Made by a program: the position numbers and the translations under genes. Source: Vitreoscilla massiliensis (lineage in GTDB: Bacteria; Pseudomonadota; Gammaproteobacteria; Burkholderiales; Neisseriaceae). From it: DNA of 64,000 nt. The notes under the pieces are model-generated. The model saw only the letters and a program-made list of their open reading frames with translations. It did not search any database and was not told the origin of the DNA. The stretch lies in contig NZ_LN898220.1 of assembly GCF_001457815.1 (NCBI RefSeq), positions 62,001-126,000 on the forward strand. The letters are read 5' to 3'. Shown piece by piece: positions 36,101 through 45,472 of the stretch (positions are counted from its first letter, which is position 1; every line of letters starts with the position of its first letter).

Positions 36101-36959
36101 CTTTTTTACCGCCCGCATTCATCGCCACATTACCGCCCACGCACGAAGCATCTGCAGAAGTTGGGTCGACGGCGAACACAAAGCCCGCTGCGGTGGCCGC
36201 TTCTTCCACGCGGCGTGTCACCACACCGGCGCCACAATGGATGACAGGGTGTTTGCCTTCCAAACCGGGCAAATCCACCATTTGCACACCCATGTGTAAA
36301 TCCAATTTTTCGGTATTGATGACCGCACTCATGGCATCCAGTGGAATGGCGCCACCGGTATAACCCGTACCACCGCCACGCGGGATGATGGTCAAATCCA
36401 ATTCGATTAAGGATTTCACCAACGGTGCGATTTCGGCTTCTGAATCGGGGTTAATCACCACGAATGGGTATTCCACCCGCCAGTCAGTGGCATCGGTCAC
36501 GTGCGACACACGTGCCAAGCCATCAAACATGATGTTGTGTTTTTTGGTGATACGGCTTAAGCGCTGCACGATTTGCTCGCGCTTCACGCGGGTTTTTTCA
36601 AACGAGGCATCGAAATCATCGACCGCTTGCGTGGCCAAACGCAGCAATTCGGCCACTTTTTGGTTGTCGTCACGGCGTTTTTGGATTTCGTTTAAACGGT
36701 GGCGCATTTCGCGCACCAAGGCTTCTTGACGGTGTTTGTGTTCCAGCAAGTCGTCAACCAAATAGGGATTGCGCATTACCGCCCAAATGTCGCCCAAAAC
36801 TTCAAACAACATGATGGCGGAACGGCCGGTACGACGTTGCGAACGCAAGTCTTCCAAGATGTCCCAAGCCGATTGACCAATCAAACGGATGATGATTTCT
36901 TTATCTGAATAAGATGTGTAGTTGTACGGAATTTCGCGAATGCGCGCGTTAGCAGTCAT
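33129..36959 (-). CDS. FAD/iron-sulfur oxidoreductase with DUF3683 N-terminus
   Basis: 1276 residues. An N-terminal DUF3683-like region (1-150) is followed by a FAD-binding domain with PRGGGTGYTGGA (about 190), a FAD-oxidase C-terminal domain, two 4Fe-4S motifs (CLRCGKCKPVC about 810; CTVCHRCEKPC about 860) and two cysteine-rich CCG domains (YFPGCG..CCGYPQKG about 1060; CHTPIK..CCGEAG about 1178). This fusion is typical of beta-proteobacterial D-2-hydroxyacid (D-lactate-like) dehydrogenases feeding the respiratory chain; the exact substrate is not certain. No uptake word lies inside this 3.8-kb gene. A 22-bp-period direct repeat lies upstream. Confidence 0.88.
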   Translation of the reverse strand: MTANARIREIPYNYTSYSDKEIIIRLIGQSAWDILEDLRSQRRTGRSAIMLFEVLGDIWAVMRNPYLVDDLLEHKHRQEALVREMRHRLNEIQKRRDDNQKVAELLRLATQAVDDFDASFEKTRVKREQIVQRLSRITKKHNIMFDGLARVSHVTDATDWRVEYPFVVINPDSEAEIAPLVKSLIELDLTIIPRGGGTGYTGGAIPLDAMSAVINTEKLDLHMGVQMVDLPGLEGKHPVIHCGAGVVTRRVEEAATAAGFVFAVDPTSADASCVGGNVAMNAGGKKAVLWGTALDNLAYWKMVNPQGQWLLIERVNHNMGKIHDQEIAEFDVHTLKDDGKTIVSTERLSIPGHKFRKVGLGKDVTDKFLSGVPGVQKEGTDGIITSVAFVLHTMPKHTRTVCLEFFGTVANATPAIVEIRDYLLGHDSVKLAGLEHLDWRYVRAVGYATKAAGKGRPKMVLLADIVSDDENAVQEAAAHIVRFANARDGEGFIAVSPEARKTFWLDRSRTAAIAKHTNAFKINEDVVIPLERLGEYSDSIERINIELSIQNKLALVRALEAYLRHEKLPVDKMGEDLPSKELLGERGGYALKHVESIGERWQWLLDNLDAPLSDYIARFGDSVLEDSSADVNKSCFIAMRDFKLRVSVKRDLMRHLGEIFSGHIDKKIMEQLGKIHGKVVRSRVFVALHMHAGDGNVHTNIPVNSDDYDMLQVAHNAVDRIMKIARDLNGVISGEHGIGITKLEYLTDEEMQPFWDYKAKVDPEGRFNRGKLMRGADLRMAYTPSFELLGVESLIMEQSDIGKIAHSVKDCLRCGKCKPVCTTHVPRANLLYSPRNKILGVGLLTEAFLYEEQTRRGVSLKHFEEFNNVADHCTVCHRCEKPCPVNIDFGDVTVDMRDFLRKQGKKKFNPTAAIGMAFLNAKDPATVKALRVGVVNMGFKAQNAAYEMAKKFSFGKLKKQKKQPDATTQQPTVQEQVVHFINRPLPRNVPIKTARALLNIEDNKTVPIIRNPQLHEDTEAVFYFPGCGSERLFSQVGLATQAMLWHVGVQTVLPPGYLCCGYPQKGAGNIEKAQEITTDNRVLFHRMSNTLNYLDIKTVVVSCGTCYDQLQEYRFEEIFPGCRIIDIHEFLLEKGMKLDGVKGQQYLYHDPCHTPIKTMQPAKLASELMGQNVPLSDRCCGEAGTFAVNRPDIATQVRFRKQEEIEKGKAALLQGEPVKILTSCPACLQGLSRYKDDANVDADYIVIEMAKHVLGEQWQNEFVAKAANGGIERVLL

Positions 36960-37283
36960 TGGGGTTCCATTAACGATTTTTGTTATTTGCCGCCAGAAAA
37001 TTGTTGCAAAGCGACAATTTGATAGTTTAACCGATAGACCCCGTCCTGAAAACCCAAAACAGGCAGTATTGTCATTTGGATGTCATTTAAAGCCAAATAT
37101 TTAAAGAATCCAACAAAATCATGTGTTTTTGACAAGACTGTTATGTGTTTTTGACAGGCGTAATTGGGTTCTAGAGCCTCCATACCCACTTCGTCTTTTC
37201 GGCGATAACAAATCGGTTTTTGAGGGCGATAATAGGCATGTTTATGCCCAAATGACGGTGACACTGTTTACATCATCATAAAT
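36960..37283. other. Upstream region of the FAD/FeS dehydrogenase gene with a direct repeat
   Basis: About 320 bp without a convincing gene. ATGTGTTTTTGACA occurs twice (37121-37134 and 37143-37156), 22 bp apart, i.e. about two helical turns, roughly 165-200 bp upstream of the dehydrogenase start; on that gene's strand it reads TGTCAAAAACACAT. Candidate regulator site. Confidence 0.5.
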
Positions 37284-37286
37284 CAA

Positions 37287-37318
37287 ATAAGCGGCCTGTA
37301 AACTTACAGGCCGCTTAT
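37287..37318. terminator. Hairpin from paired uptake words behind the adhesin gene
   Basis: ATAAGCGGCCTGTAA, two bases, TTACAGGCCGCTTAT. It lies 46 bp past the adhesin stop on the minus strand. Confidence 0.8.
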
Positions 37319-37363
37319 TGATTGCATTGCCATCAAGCAAACCACTTGATGTTCAATGCCTGC

Positions 37364-40300
37364 TTACCACATATAACTCATGCCGCCACCGATGATGTGG
37401 TTGTCTTGGCTGTCAAACGAAGCACTGCCTTTGAACACCCAGTTACCATTGCTGGAGGCCACCGACATGCCGATGGAAAGCGCGTTTTCACCACGGTAAT
37501 TGGCCGCGCCCATGCCTATCGACTTCTGTCCCGCGTTCATCACTTGCGGAATATTGGCCAAGGCCGCCGCTCCAGCAATACCGGCACGGCTGTTGCGATC
37601 GACATTGTTGATATTGCGGCCCAATTGGTTGATGCTGTGGCCTATCTTGCTGGTCACACTGTTCAATTGTCCCACATTCACCGCATCGGTCGCTTCTACC
37701 CCAGCGGTCACATTGGTGATTTGACGCTCATGGCCGGCGCTGCCGACAGACACCGAGTTTTCACGGTTGGCAACCGAACCCTCTCCCAAAGCCACTGAAT
37801 TTTTGGCCTTGGCTTGGGCATTATTGCCCAAGGCAGTGCTGTTGTCAGCCGAAGCCACCGCACCTGAACCTCCGGCCAAAGAATTGTCACCTGTCGGTGT
37901 AGGCGCCACCAAGCTGCCGCCTTGGCTCACTTGGAACATGCCACTGGCACCATTGGTAATGTCGGTAACATTATTGGTGATGGTGGTGATGTCATTGTGG
38001 ATATTGGTCAAATCTTGCGTTAAGCCACCGGTAACCTGATCTATCTTCTGATCAGTATAGTCTTTGGCTTCCGACAAGGCGCCATCCAATTGGCCTTTGT
38101 TCACCGCATCGGCCGCAGCAACGCCATTGCCCACATTGTGTATCACCGTTCCACCACCCGTGACCACTTGATTGCCATGAGCATCGGTCGTGGTTTGCGC
38201 CTTGTCGCCTGCCAAAGTCAAGTTGCCTTTGCTCGCATCGTCATACGCTACCGCATTATCAGGCAATTTACCGATTTGGCTTTCAATATTGGTAATCTTG
38301 GTTTCAACATGGCTTACACGGTTGTCAATCAGGCTAATATTGCTGCTGTTTTGACTGGTGCGCACATCCAAATTGGCCAAAGCACCGCCAATATTGTTAA
38401 AGACGCTGCCATCACCAAACACATATTGTGGCGCACTGATAGAACCATTGGCATTGACCACCGCATTGCCGCCAAACGCATCGGCCACCGACGCACTCAC
38501 GGCATACAACTGGCTGCCATTGATGGCATCACGGGATAATGCATTCACAGAACCGGCCTGTAAATTCGTTAACAGCGTGCCCTTGCTGCCCGCCAAAGTC
38601 ACGCGGTCTTTTTGAGCGTCATCGTATTTCACCGCCACATCCGACAAACCGATGGTGTCTTTAATCGCCGCATCCAATTGGCCTTTGTTAACGGCATCAC
38701 CGTCTGCCATAGCATCGCCGACATTGCTCACCCGCGTACCGGCCGCATTCAAACCAGCATCGGTCAAACTCGGGCCATTGCTGCCTATGCTCAAGCCTTT
38801 GCTGGTGATGGCGGTATTGCCTATGCTCAAACTGTTGCTGATGCTCACATCGGCGGCCAAATCAAAGCTGAAATTACCATTGATTTGGCTGATGACCACA
38901 TTGCCATCGTCGCTGGCAAAATCCAACACCGCATTCTTGCCAACTTTTAATGGGGTATTACCGTTGGCACTGACACTGAACACGCCACCATCCAAATTAT
39001 TGGTGATATTGGTGATGTCGCCTTGGATATTGCTGATGTCGCTGGTGTTTTTCGTCACGTTCTCATTGGTCGCAAATAATTGCTTGCCTGTCACCGCATC
39101 GCTAGACGACGCATTCAAATCAGCATCGCTGACATTGGTCAACTTAGTGCCACTCGCACCAGCCAAACTAATGACGTCTTTGCTGTTGCTGTCGTATTGC
39201 ACCGCATTTTTAATGGTGTCATTCAGATTGTTTTCGGTAATCACCGTCTCACCATTAATGGTGATTTTATCGCCACCAATAACAGTAGTATTGCCACCTT
39301 CATTGATGGTGATGCTATCCCCAGTGGTAATGCCGCCGGTAATGTTCAAGTCTTTGGCCAAAGCAAAGTCAAAACCACCTTTACCATCGTGATCCACTAT
39401 CACATTGGTGTCAGCTGAGCGATAATCCAACATCGTGCCTTTAGCCACTTGGAAGACCTTTGCTCCATTAGCAGCCACACTGAACGCACCATCGCTCAAG
39501 GTTTGATTGATGGTATTGATATCGGTCGTGTTGGTGCTGACACGGTTATCCAAATTAGTGATATCGCCTGTAATACTGGTAATGTCACCTTGGATATTGC
39601 TGATGTCCGTGGTATTCGTACTGACGCGATTGTCCAAATTAGTAATGTCGCCGTTAATACTGGTGATATCGCCTTTAATATTGGTGATGTCGCTGGTGTT
39701 TTTCGCCACGTTCTCATTGGTCGCAAACAATTGCTTGCCTGTGACCGCATCGCTAGACGACGCATCCAACTGAGCATCACTTAAATTGGTCAATTTCGTG
39801 CCGCTCGCACCGGCCAAACTAATGACATCTTTGCTGTCACTGTCGTATTGCACCGCATTTTTCACCGTGGCATTGAGGCTGTTTTCGGTAATCACCGTAT
39901 CGCCATTGATGGTGATTTTGTCGCCACCAATCACGGTAGTCTTACCACTTTCATTGATGGTGATGCTATCCCCAGTGGTAATGCCGCCGGTAATATTCAA
40001 GTCTTTGGCCAAAGCAAAGTCAAAGCCGCCTTTGCCATCGTGATCCACGATCACATTGGTGTCAGCCGAACGGTAATCCAAGGTTGTGCCTTTGGCCACT
40101 TGGAAACCTGCACCACCATTGGCGCTCACACTGAACGCACCATCGCTCAAGGTTTGATTGATGGTATTGATGTCGGTCGTGTTGGTGCTGACGCGATTGT
40201 CCAAATTGGTAATGTCACCGTTAATCGTGGTGATATCGCCTTGAATGCTGGTGATGTCACCTTGAATATTGGTGATATCGCTGGTGTTTTTCGCCACATT

Positions 40301-43300
40301 CTCATTGGTCGCAAACAATTGCTTGCCTGTGACCGCATCGCTAGACGACGCATCCAACTGAGCATCACTTAAATTGGTCAATTTCGTTCCACCGCTACCG
40401 GCCAAGCTGATGACATCTTTGCTGTCACTGTCGTATTGCACCGCATTTTTTACCGTGGCATTAAGGCTGTTTTCGGTAACCACCGTGTCACCATTGATGG
40501 TGATTTTGTCGCCGCCGATGACGGTGGTCTTGCCACCTTCATTGATGGTGATGCTATCCCCAGTAGTAATGCCGCCTGTAATGTTCAAGTCTTTGGCCAA
40601 AGCGAAACTAAAGCCACCTTTATCATCATGGTTTACCAATACATTGCCGTCTTTGGTGCGGTAATCCAAAGTTGTGCCTTTGGCCACTTGGAAGGCCGTA
40701 CCACCATTGGCACTCACACTGAACGCACCATCGTTCAAGGTCTGGTTGATGGTATTGATATCAGTAGTGTTCGTACTAACACGGTTATCCAAATTGGTGA
40801 TATCGCCGTTAATACTGATAATGTCACCTTGGATATTGCTGATGTCCGTGGTATTCGTACTGATGCGATTGTCCAAGTTGGTAATATCACCCTGAATATT
40901 GGTGATATCACTGGTATTTTTCGCCACGTTCTCATTGGTCGCAAACAATTGTTTGCCTGTCACCGCATCGCTGGAATTCACATCCAAACCAGCATCACGC
41001 AAGTTGGTCAACTTGGTCCCACCGCTACCGGCCAAGCTGATGACATCTTTGCTATCACTGTCGTATTGCACCGCATTTTTGATGGTGTCATTCAGATTGT
41101 TTTCGGTAATCACCGTATCGCCATTGATGGTGATTTTGTCGCCGCCGATGACGGTAGTCTTACCACCTTCATTGATGGTGATGCTGTCGCCAGTGGTAAT
41201 GCCGCCGGTAATGTTCAAGTCTTTGGCCAAAGCGAAACTAAAACCACCTTTGTCATCATGGTTTACCAATACATTGCCGTCTTTTGTGCGGTAATCCAAA
41301 GTCGTGCCTTTGGCCACTTGGAAACCTGCACCTCCATTGGCGCTCACACTGAATGCACCATCGTTCAAAGTTTTGTTGATGGTGTTGATGTCGGTCGTGT
41401 TGGTACTGACACGGTTATCCAAATTGGTAATGTCGCCATTAATGCTGGTGATATTACCTTGAATATTGCTGATATCAGTGGTGTTCGTACTGACACGATT
41501 ATCCAAGTTGGTAATGTCACCATTAATGCTGGTGATATCACCTTGAATGGTGGTGATGTCCGTCGTGTTTTGGGTCACACGTTTGTCTAAGTTGCTAATG
41601 TCACCGTTAATGGTAGTGATGTCATCTTGAATATCGACAATATCGGCAGTGTTCTTGACCACTCGGCCATCTAAATCCAGCAAAGCACTGCCGACATTAT
41701 CGAATTGGCCACCACTGGCAAACGCATAGTTGGGCGCAGTCACTTTGCCATCACTGTCCACATCTGCCCCGCCACCCAATGCCGCTGCAGTAGATTTGGC
41801 CAAACCATGCAATTGACTGCCATTAATGGCATCCCAAGAGTCTTCATCGACTTTGCCTTTGGCGAGCTCGGTGATACGCACTTTATCGCCGCGGTTTTGG
41901 CCAAGTAAACTAATTTTATTGGTTTTGACACCCGCACCATCGGTATCGTATTGAACCGCCACATCGGCCAATTCTTTTAATTGCGCCACATTGACCGCAT
42001 CGGTGTCATTGGTGCCTGCTGCTAAACCGATGATTTGACGTGTGACACCCGCATCATTACCGATAGACAAAGCGGCTGCCGTGCTTTTCCAATCGGGGCT
42101 TGCTTTCGGAAGAATGCTGATGGCAGGATTATAACCAACGGCACCTGCTGAACGGTCTGCCACCGCTCCGGTTCCCAAGGCGATGCTGCCTTTGATTCTC
42201 GCTTCAGAATTCGCACCCACTGCTACGGCATCATCCGCCGCCACCCATGATTTGTTGCCCACGGCCACGGTATTGTTTAACGCCACTTGTGAAGACGCAC
42301 TCTTGCCATCACGGTTACGGATTGTACCGGCACTGTCTAGGTAAAAGCCTGAGCCTGCTGAGACGCCCATGGCCACGTTGTCTGAGCCTTGTACATAAGC
42401 ACCTGCCAACGTGCCGGAATACGCATTGCGATTCCCCGTGCTTTTGAAGCCGCTATTGATACCCAAGTACGCATTGTAGTCTCCACTGCCATTCCGGCCT
42501 GAACTCTCGCCCACGTACACATTATGATCGCCCTCACTGGCAGCGCCGGCCCAATCACCAAATGCACTGTTGCCGCTGCCTTTGCTCTGATAAAACACCG
42601 TTTTACCAATGCCAATATTGGAGTCACCGGTACTGCCAAGGCCGGCATTTTGCGTACCAATAAAGGTATTCCATCTGCCTGTGGTTTGACTGCCGGCTTC
42701 TGAGCCTATGAAGATGGCACCCGTGCTGCCGCTGCTTCCGGGAGTCATGCCTATGCCCGCATTGCTACCAATGGCAATGGTGTTTTTTACCGATGCCTCA
42801 GCACCAACACCAATGGCAATGGCACTGTCTGCCCTCGTGGTAGCGAAATGGCCTATCGCAATTGAAGAAAGTGAATTGGCATCCACACTGGCATTATTAC
42901 CTACGGCAATGGCATTGGTTGACATTGCTTGGCTTTTCGATCCTATGGCCATGCTTTGCCAGCCTCTGGCATTGGCCTCTGTGCCCAAAGCCAAGGCATC
43001 GCTGGCACCTTTGACACTGGAGCGGTCCCCAATTGCAATTGAAGAAGTTGAATTGGCATCCACACTGGCACTGTTACCGACAGCAATGGCATTGGTCGTC
43101 ATGGCTTGGGCTTTCAAACCCATGGCCACACTGTGCAAACCTCTGGCATTGGCCTCTGCGCCCAATGCCACGGCCGCGTAAGCCCCTTTAACGGTGGCAT
43201 GATCGCCTATCGCAATTGAAGAAGTCGAATTGGCATCCACATTGGCACTGTTACCGACAGCAATGGCATTGGTCGCCAAAACTTGGCTTTGTAAACCTAT

Positions 43301-44080
43301 GGCCACACCTTGCAAACCTCTGGCATTGGCCTCCGCGCCCAATGCCAAGGCATTGTTTCCGGCCGCTTGTGCTTTCTGTCCCAAAGCTAAGGCTTGATTG
43401 CCTGCCGCATTGGCCTCATTGCCTATGGTCGTGGCATTGTCGCCTGTCGCTTTGGAGTTATAACCGAGCACAATGGATTTGGACCCTGCCGTATCGGTCA
43501 ATGAGGTGCCGCCGCCGATGCGAATGCTGTTATTGCCCGCACGGTCTCCCACGCCGATGACACCGCCATTCACATCCAAGCGCCCGCCCAAAGTTAAGTG
43601 TTTAGAACCCGAAGCATTGGCATCGCCATAGAACAACACACGGTTGGTTTGGCTGTCTTTGTCGGTGGCCACACACGTCATGGTTGGTGGACCACCAACC
43701 GCACTTTGTGTGGGCAAAGCCCAAGTTGCACCACTGCCCCATTTCACGGTGGTGCTGCTGCTGATGCCCAAACCTTGATTGTAATTACCGGCGATGGTGG
43801 TTTGATTGGCATCGATAACCCAAGTACAGCCCGCATCGGTGCCATCATTGATGAAGATGCCAGACGCAGCATAGGCAGTTTGTGAAGCCACACCCAAGCT
43901 CGCCAAGAGCAGCAAAGTACCAATTTGATTGAAACGCACCAGCTTCAATGGTTTTTCAATATCCGTCACCAAGTCGCCCACCACACTGTTGCCACTGCCA
44001 TTCTTGGTGTGTACCAATTCAGAAGCCGCAACATACGTTCCTTTTTCTGCACTCCAAACCGTCTTGTAAATTTTATTCAT
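37364..44080 (-). CDS. YadA-like trimeric autotransporter adhesin
   Basis: Surface adhesin, 2238 residues, secreted through its own trimeric barrel (type Vc). The N-terminus MNKIYKTVWSAEKGTYVAASE is an extended signal peptide region, which fixes the start at 44080; the hydrophobic core is LLLLASLGVASQTAYA. The head (about 150-650) consists of YadA-type repeats such as ALALGQKAQAAGN and includes three near-identical 59-residue units. A neck follows (IGLAAGTNDTDAVNVAQL), then a long stalk (about 700-1900) of coiled coil with four large tandem units. The membrane anchor is the last 80-90 residues (ALSIGMSVASSNGNWVFKGS, ending SYMW). The repeats would let length vary by recombination. No uptake word matches exactly inside. 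Confidence 0.95.
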   Translation of the reverse strand: MNKIYKTVWSAEKGTYVAASELVHTKNGSGNSVVGDLVTDIEKPLKLVRFNQIGTLLLLASLGVASQTAYAASGIFINDGTDAGCTWVIDANQTTIAGNYNQGLGISSSTTVKWGSGATWALPTQSAVGGPPTMTCVATDKDSQTNRVLFYGDANASGSKHLTLGGRLDVNGGVIGVGDRAGNNSIRIGGGTSLTDTAGSKSIVLGYNSKATGDNATTIGNEANAAGNQALALGQKAQAAGNNALALGAEANARGLQGVAIGLQSQVLATNAIAVGNSANVDANSTSSIAIGDHATVKGAYAAVALGAEANARGLHSVAMGLKAQAMTTNAIAVGNSASVDANSTSSIAIGDRSSVKGASDALALGTEANARGWQSMAIGSKSQAMSTNAIAVGNNASVDANSLSSIAIGHFATTRADSAIAIGVGAEASVKNTIAIGSNAGIGMTPGSSGSTGAIFIGSEAGSQTTGRWNTFIGTQNAGLGSTGDSNIGIGKTVFYQSKGSGNSAFGDWAGAASEGDHNVYVGESSGRNGSGDYNAYLGINSGFKSTGNRNAYSGTLAGAYVQGSDNVAMGVSAGSGFYLDSAGTIRNRDGKSASSQVALNNTVAVGNKSWVAADDAVAVGANSEARIKGSIALGTGAVADRSAGAVGYNPAISILPKASPDWKSTAAALSIGNDAGVTRQIIGLAAGTNDTDAVNVAQLKELADVAVQYDTDGAGVKTNKISLLGQNRGDKVRITELAKGKVDEDSWDAINGSQLHGLAKSTAAALGGGADVDSDGKVTAPNYAFASGGQFDNVGSALLDLDGRVVKNTADIVDIQDDITTINGDISNLDKRVTQNTTDITTIQGDITSINGDITNLDNRVSTNTTDISNIQGNITSINGDITNLDNRVSTNTTDINTINKTLNDGAFSVSANGGAGFQVAKGTTLDYRTKDGNVLVNHDDKGGFSFALAKDLNITGGITTGDSITINEGGKTTVIGGDKITINGDTVITENNLNDTIKNAVQYDSDSKDVISLAGSGGTKLTNLRDAGLDVNSSDAVTGKQLFATNENVAKNTSDITNIQGDITNLDNRISTNTTDISNIQGDIISINGDITNLDNRVSTNTTDINTINQTLNDGAFSVSANGGTAFQVAKGTTLDYRTKDGNVLVNHDDKGGFSFALAKDLNITGGITTGDSITINEGGKTTVIGGDKITINGDTVVTENSLNATVKNAVQYDSDSKDVISLAGSGGTKLTNLSDAQLDASSSDAVTGKQLFATNENVAKNTSDITNIQGDITSIQGDITTINGDITNLDNRVSTNTTDINTINQTLSDGAFSVSANGGAGFQVAKGTTLDYRSADTNVIVDHDGKGGFDFALAKDLNITGGITTGDSITINESGKTTVIGGDKITINGDTVITENSLNATVKNAVQYDSDSKDVISLAGASGTKLTNLSDAQLDASSSDAVTGKQLFATNENVAKNTSDITNIKGDITSINGDITNLDNRVSTNTTDISNIQGDITSITGDITNLDNRVSTNTTDINTINQTLSDGAFSVAANGAKVFQVAKGTMLDYRSADTNVIVDHDGKGGFDFALAKDLNITGGITTGDSITINEGGNTTVIGGDKITINGETVITENNLNDTIKNAVQYDSNSKDVISLAGASGTKLTNVSDADLNASSSDAVTGKQLFATNENVTKNTSDISNIQGDITNITNNLDGGVFSVSANGNTPLKVGKNAVLDFASDDGNVVISQINGNFSFDLAADVSISNSLSIGNTAITSKGLSIGSNGPSLTDAGLNAAGTRVSNVGDAMADGDAVNKGQLDAAIKDTIGLSDVAVKYDDAQKDRVTLAGSKGTLLTNLQAGSVNALSRDAINGSQLYAVSASVADAFGGNAVVNANGSISAPQYVFGDGSVFNNIGGALANLDVRTSQNSSNISLIDNRVSHVETKITNIESQIGKLPDNAVAYDDASKGNLTLAGDKAQTTTDAHGNQVVTGGGTVIHNVGNGVAAADAVNKGQLDGALSEAKDYTDQKIDQVTGGLTQDLTNIHNDITTITNNVTDITNGASGMFQVSQGGSLVAPTPTGDNSLAGGSGAVASADNSTALGNNAQAKAKNSVALGEGSVANRENSVSVGSAGHERQITNVTAGVEATDAVNVGQLNSVTSKIGHSINQLGRNINNVDRNSRAGIAGAAALANIPQVMNAGQKSIGMGAANYRGENALSIGMSVASSNGNWVFKGSASFDSQDNHIIGGGMSYMW
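39005..41570 (-). repeat. Four large tandem units in the adhesin stalk
   Basis: Units of roughly 590-650 bp. Each encodes NTTDINTINQTLNDGAFSV, FQVAKGTTLDYR, the segment ITGGITTGDSITINEGGKTT, then AVQYDSDSKDVISLAG and SSDAVTGKQLFATNENV, followed by a variable number of ITNLDNRVSTNTTDI heptad-like coiled-coil turns. The length differences between units come from the number of these turns. Marker phrase ATGGTGATTTT(A/G)TCGCC recurs near 39260, 39910, 40500 and 41120. Confidence 0.9.
42840..43370 (-). repeat. Three 177-bp tandem units in the adhesin head
   Basis: Period 59 residues: NAIAVGNSA-VDANSTSSIAIGD ... ALGAEANARGL. The word GGCATTGGTCG/GGCATTGGTTG recurs near 42910, 43087 and 43264. A plausible site for unequal recombination. 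Confidence 0.85.
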
Positions 44081-44412
44081 GTGATGCCATCCCATTCATA
44101 CAGAGGTTAAATGTTAGAATGGCCACTTGCATGGTGCTTAAGCGGCCTGTAAATATAACTTATAAATAGAATGAGTATACTTTGTTCAAACTCTAAAACA
44201 TTGACCTAGGTCGATACTCTAAAACCAATTATGCACTTGAATATAAAGTAAAAATAAAGCCATATAAAAATCAAAATATGCACATATATATTGCACAAAA
44301 AGGATGATGGGGCTTTTAAATGCCAACCCAAATCCAACCCATCGCTCATCGATAATGTCTTTATAAACAGCACATTGCTTTGACTTTGCTGTCAGTCCTA
44401 GTCACCCTCCAT
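44081..44412. other. Upstream region of the adhesin gene with a palindrome between direct repeats
   Basis: AT-rich, no gene. The palindrome GACCTAGGTC (44203-44212) is flanked by two copies of ACTCTAAAAC (44190-44199 and 44216-44225), about 120-145 bp upstream of the adhesin start. On the minus strand TTGAAC and TTTATA at 17-bp spacing nearby could be a weak promoter. One uptake word lies at 44142-44152. Confidence 0.5.
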
Positions 44413-44441
44413 AAAAAAAAGCCAGCTTACGCTGGCTTAAG
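44413..44441 (-). terminator. Rho-independent terminator behind the nba operon
   Basis: On the minus strand AGCCAGC, loop GTAA, GCTGGCT followed by eight T. It lies 36 bp past the LysR stop, ending the whole operon; not built from the uptake word. Confidence 0.9.
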
Positions 44442-44476
44442 ATGCTGCGACACTACAGGAATGGGTCAGGCAATGC

Positions 44477-45445
44477 TCAAACAGCATGCTCAGATGCGGC
44501 CTGTAAACAGGCAATGAACTTCAAACACGCGGGCGTGAGCTCTTCTTCTTTGCGTTTTGAATAGCCAACGGGAATGTCGTCGCCGATTTCGGGAAACGGC
44601 AGCTTGGCCAGCAGGTTTAAATTCACCAATTGCTCCGCCACCACGCTGGACATACAGCCAATGAAATTGCTTTGTGCAATCACATTCATATTGGTCAAAA
44701 TCGACACCGATTCCACCAAATTGCTTGGCTCGCCCACGCCTTGCTCATTGAAATATTGCAAAATATTGCCGCGCATGGTGGCGCTGCCCAAAGGCAAAAT
44801 CCACGGATAGTCCATCAAATCGGCCAATTGCAATGCAGGGCGCTGCAACAATTCATGTTGGTGCGCCACCACCAAAGACAGCTTTTCACAGTAAAGCGAA
44901 TGGTGTTCGAGCTTGTGGGTTTGGTAAAACTTGGAATCCATGCTCGGCAAACGCCCCACCACCAAGTCCAATTCACCTTTGAGCAAGGCCGGAAACAATT
45001 CTTCCACCGTACCGACTTTGATGGTGATGAGGATATTCGGGTGTTGCTGTTTGAGTTGGATGATGGCTTTGGGCAACAATTCCGCGCTGGCAGACAGCAG
45101 CGTCCCAACCACGATGTGGCCCAAATTACCATGGTGAAAACTGTTGATTTCATCGGTAAGATAACGCAATTCCGAAAACAGACTTTTGACCCGTTGCCCC
45201 AATACCAAGGCCACTTCGGTCGGTTGCATGCCATTTTTAGAACGGTTAAACAGCTGAACTTTAAGCTGGCTTTCCAACTCTTTAATCGCCTTGGTCACCG
45301 CCGGCTGGCTTAAATGCAATTGTTCGGCCGCATGGATGATGGAATGCGACTGCAACACCCGCTCAAAAATCACCAACGGCCGCAGTTTCAAACGGTTGAG
45401 CGCATAATCGTTCATGCTGTATTTGTGCGGTTGTGTGTTTTTCAT
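44477..45445 (-). CDS. nbaR: LysR-family regulator of the 3-hydroxyanthranilate operon
   Basis: 322 residues: N-terminal winged helix-turn-helix (FERVLQSHSIIHAAEQLHLSQPAVTKAIKELES, about 25-60) and a LysR substrate-binding domain. It is the last gene of the operon, 27 bp after the ACMS decarboxylase and on the same strand, so it is probably cotranscribed and autoregulated; the expected inducer is a pathway intermediate. An uptake word near the C-terminus (44496-44506) is read as CLQAAS. Confidence 0.85.
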   Translation of the reverse strand: MKNTQPHKYSMNDYALNRLKLRPLVIFERVLQSHSIIHAAEQLHLSQPAVTKAIKELESQLKVQLFNRSKNGMQPTEVALVLGQRVKSLFSELRYLTDEINSFHHGNLGHIVVGTLLSASAELLPKAIIQLKQQHPNILITIKVGTVEELFPALLKGELDLVVGRLPSMDSKFYQTHKLEHHSLYCEKLSLVVAHQHELLQRPALQLADLMDYPWILPLGSATMRGNILQYFNEQGVGEPSNLVESVSILTNMNVIAQSNFIGCMSSVVAEQLVNLNLLAKLPFPEIGDDIPVGYSKRKEEELTPACLKFIACLQAASEHAV

Positions 45446-45472
45446 TCCATCATCCCCTCTGCATTGCTTGCT

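Noticed and set aside
39005..41570. Assembly duplication or mobile element
   Set aside because: The repeats keep one reading frame, differ from each other and encode a known stalk architecture.
40436..41590. 384-codon frame antisense to the adhesin stalk
   Set aside because: The apparent repeats in it are the adhesin's own tandem units read backwards.
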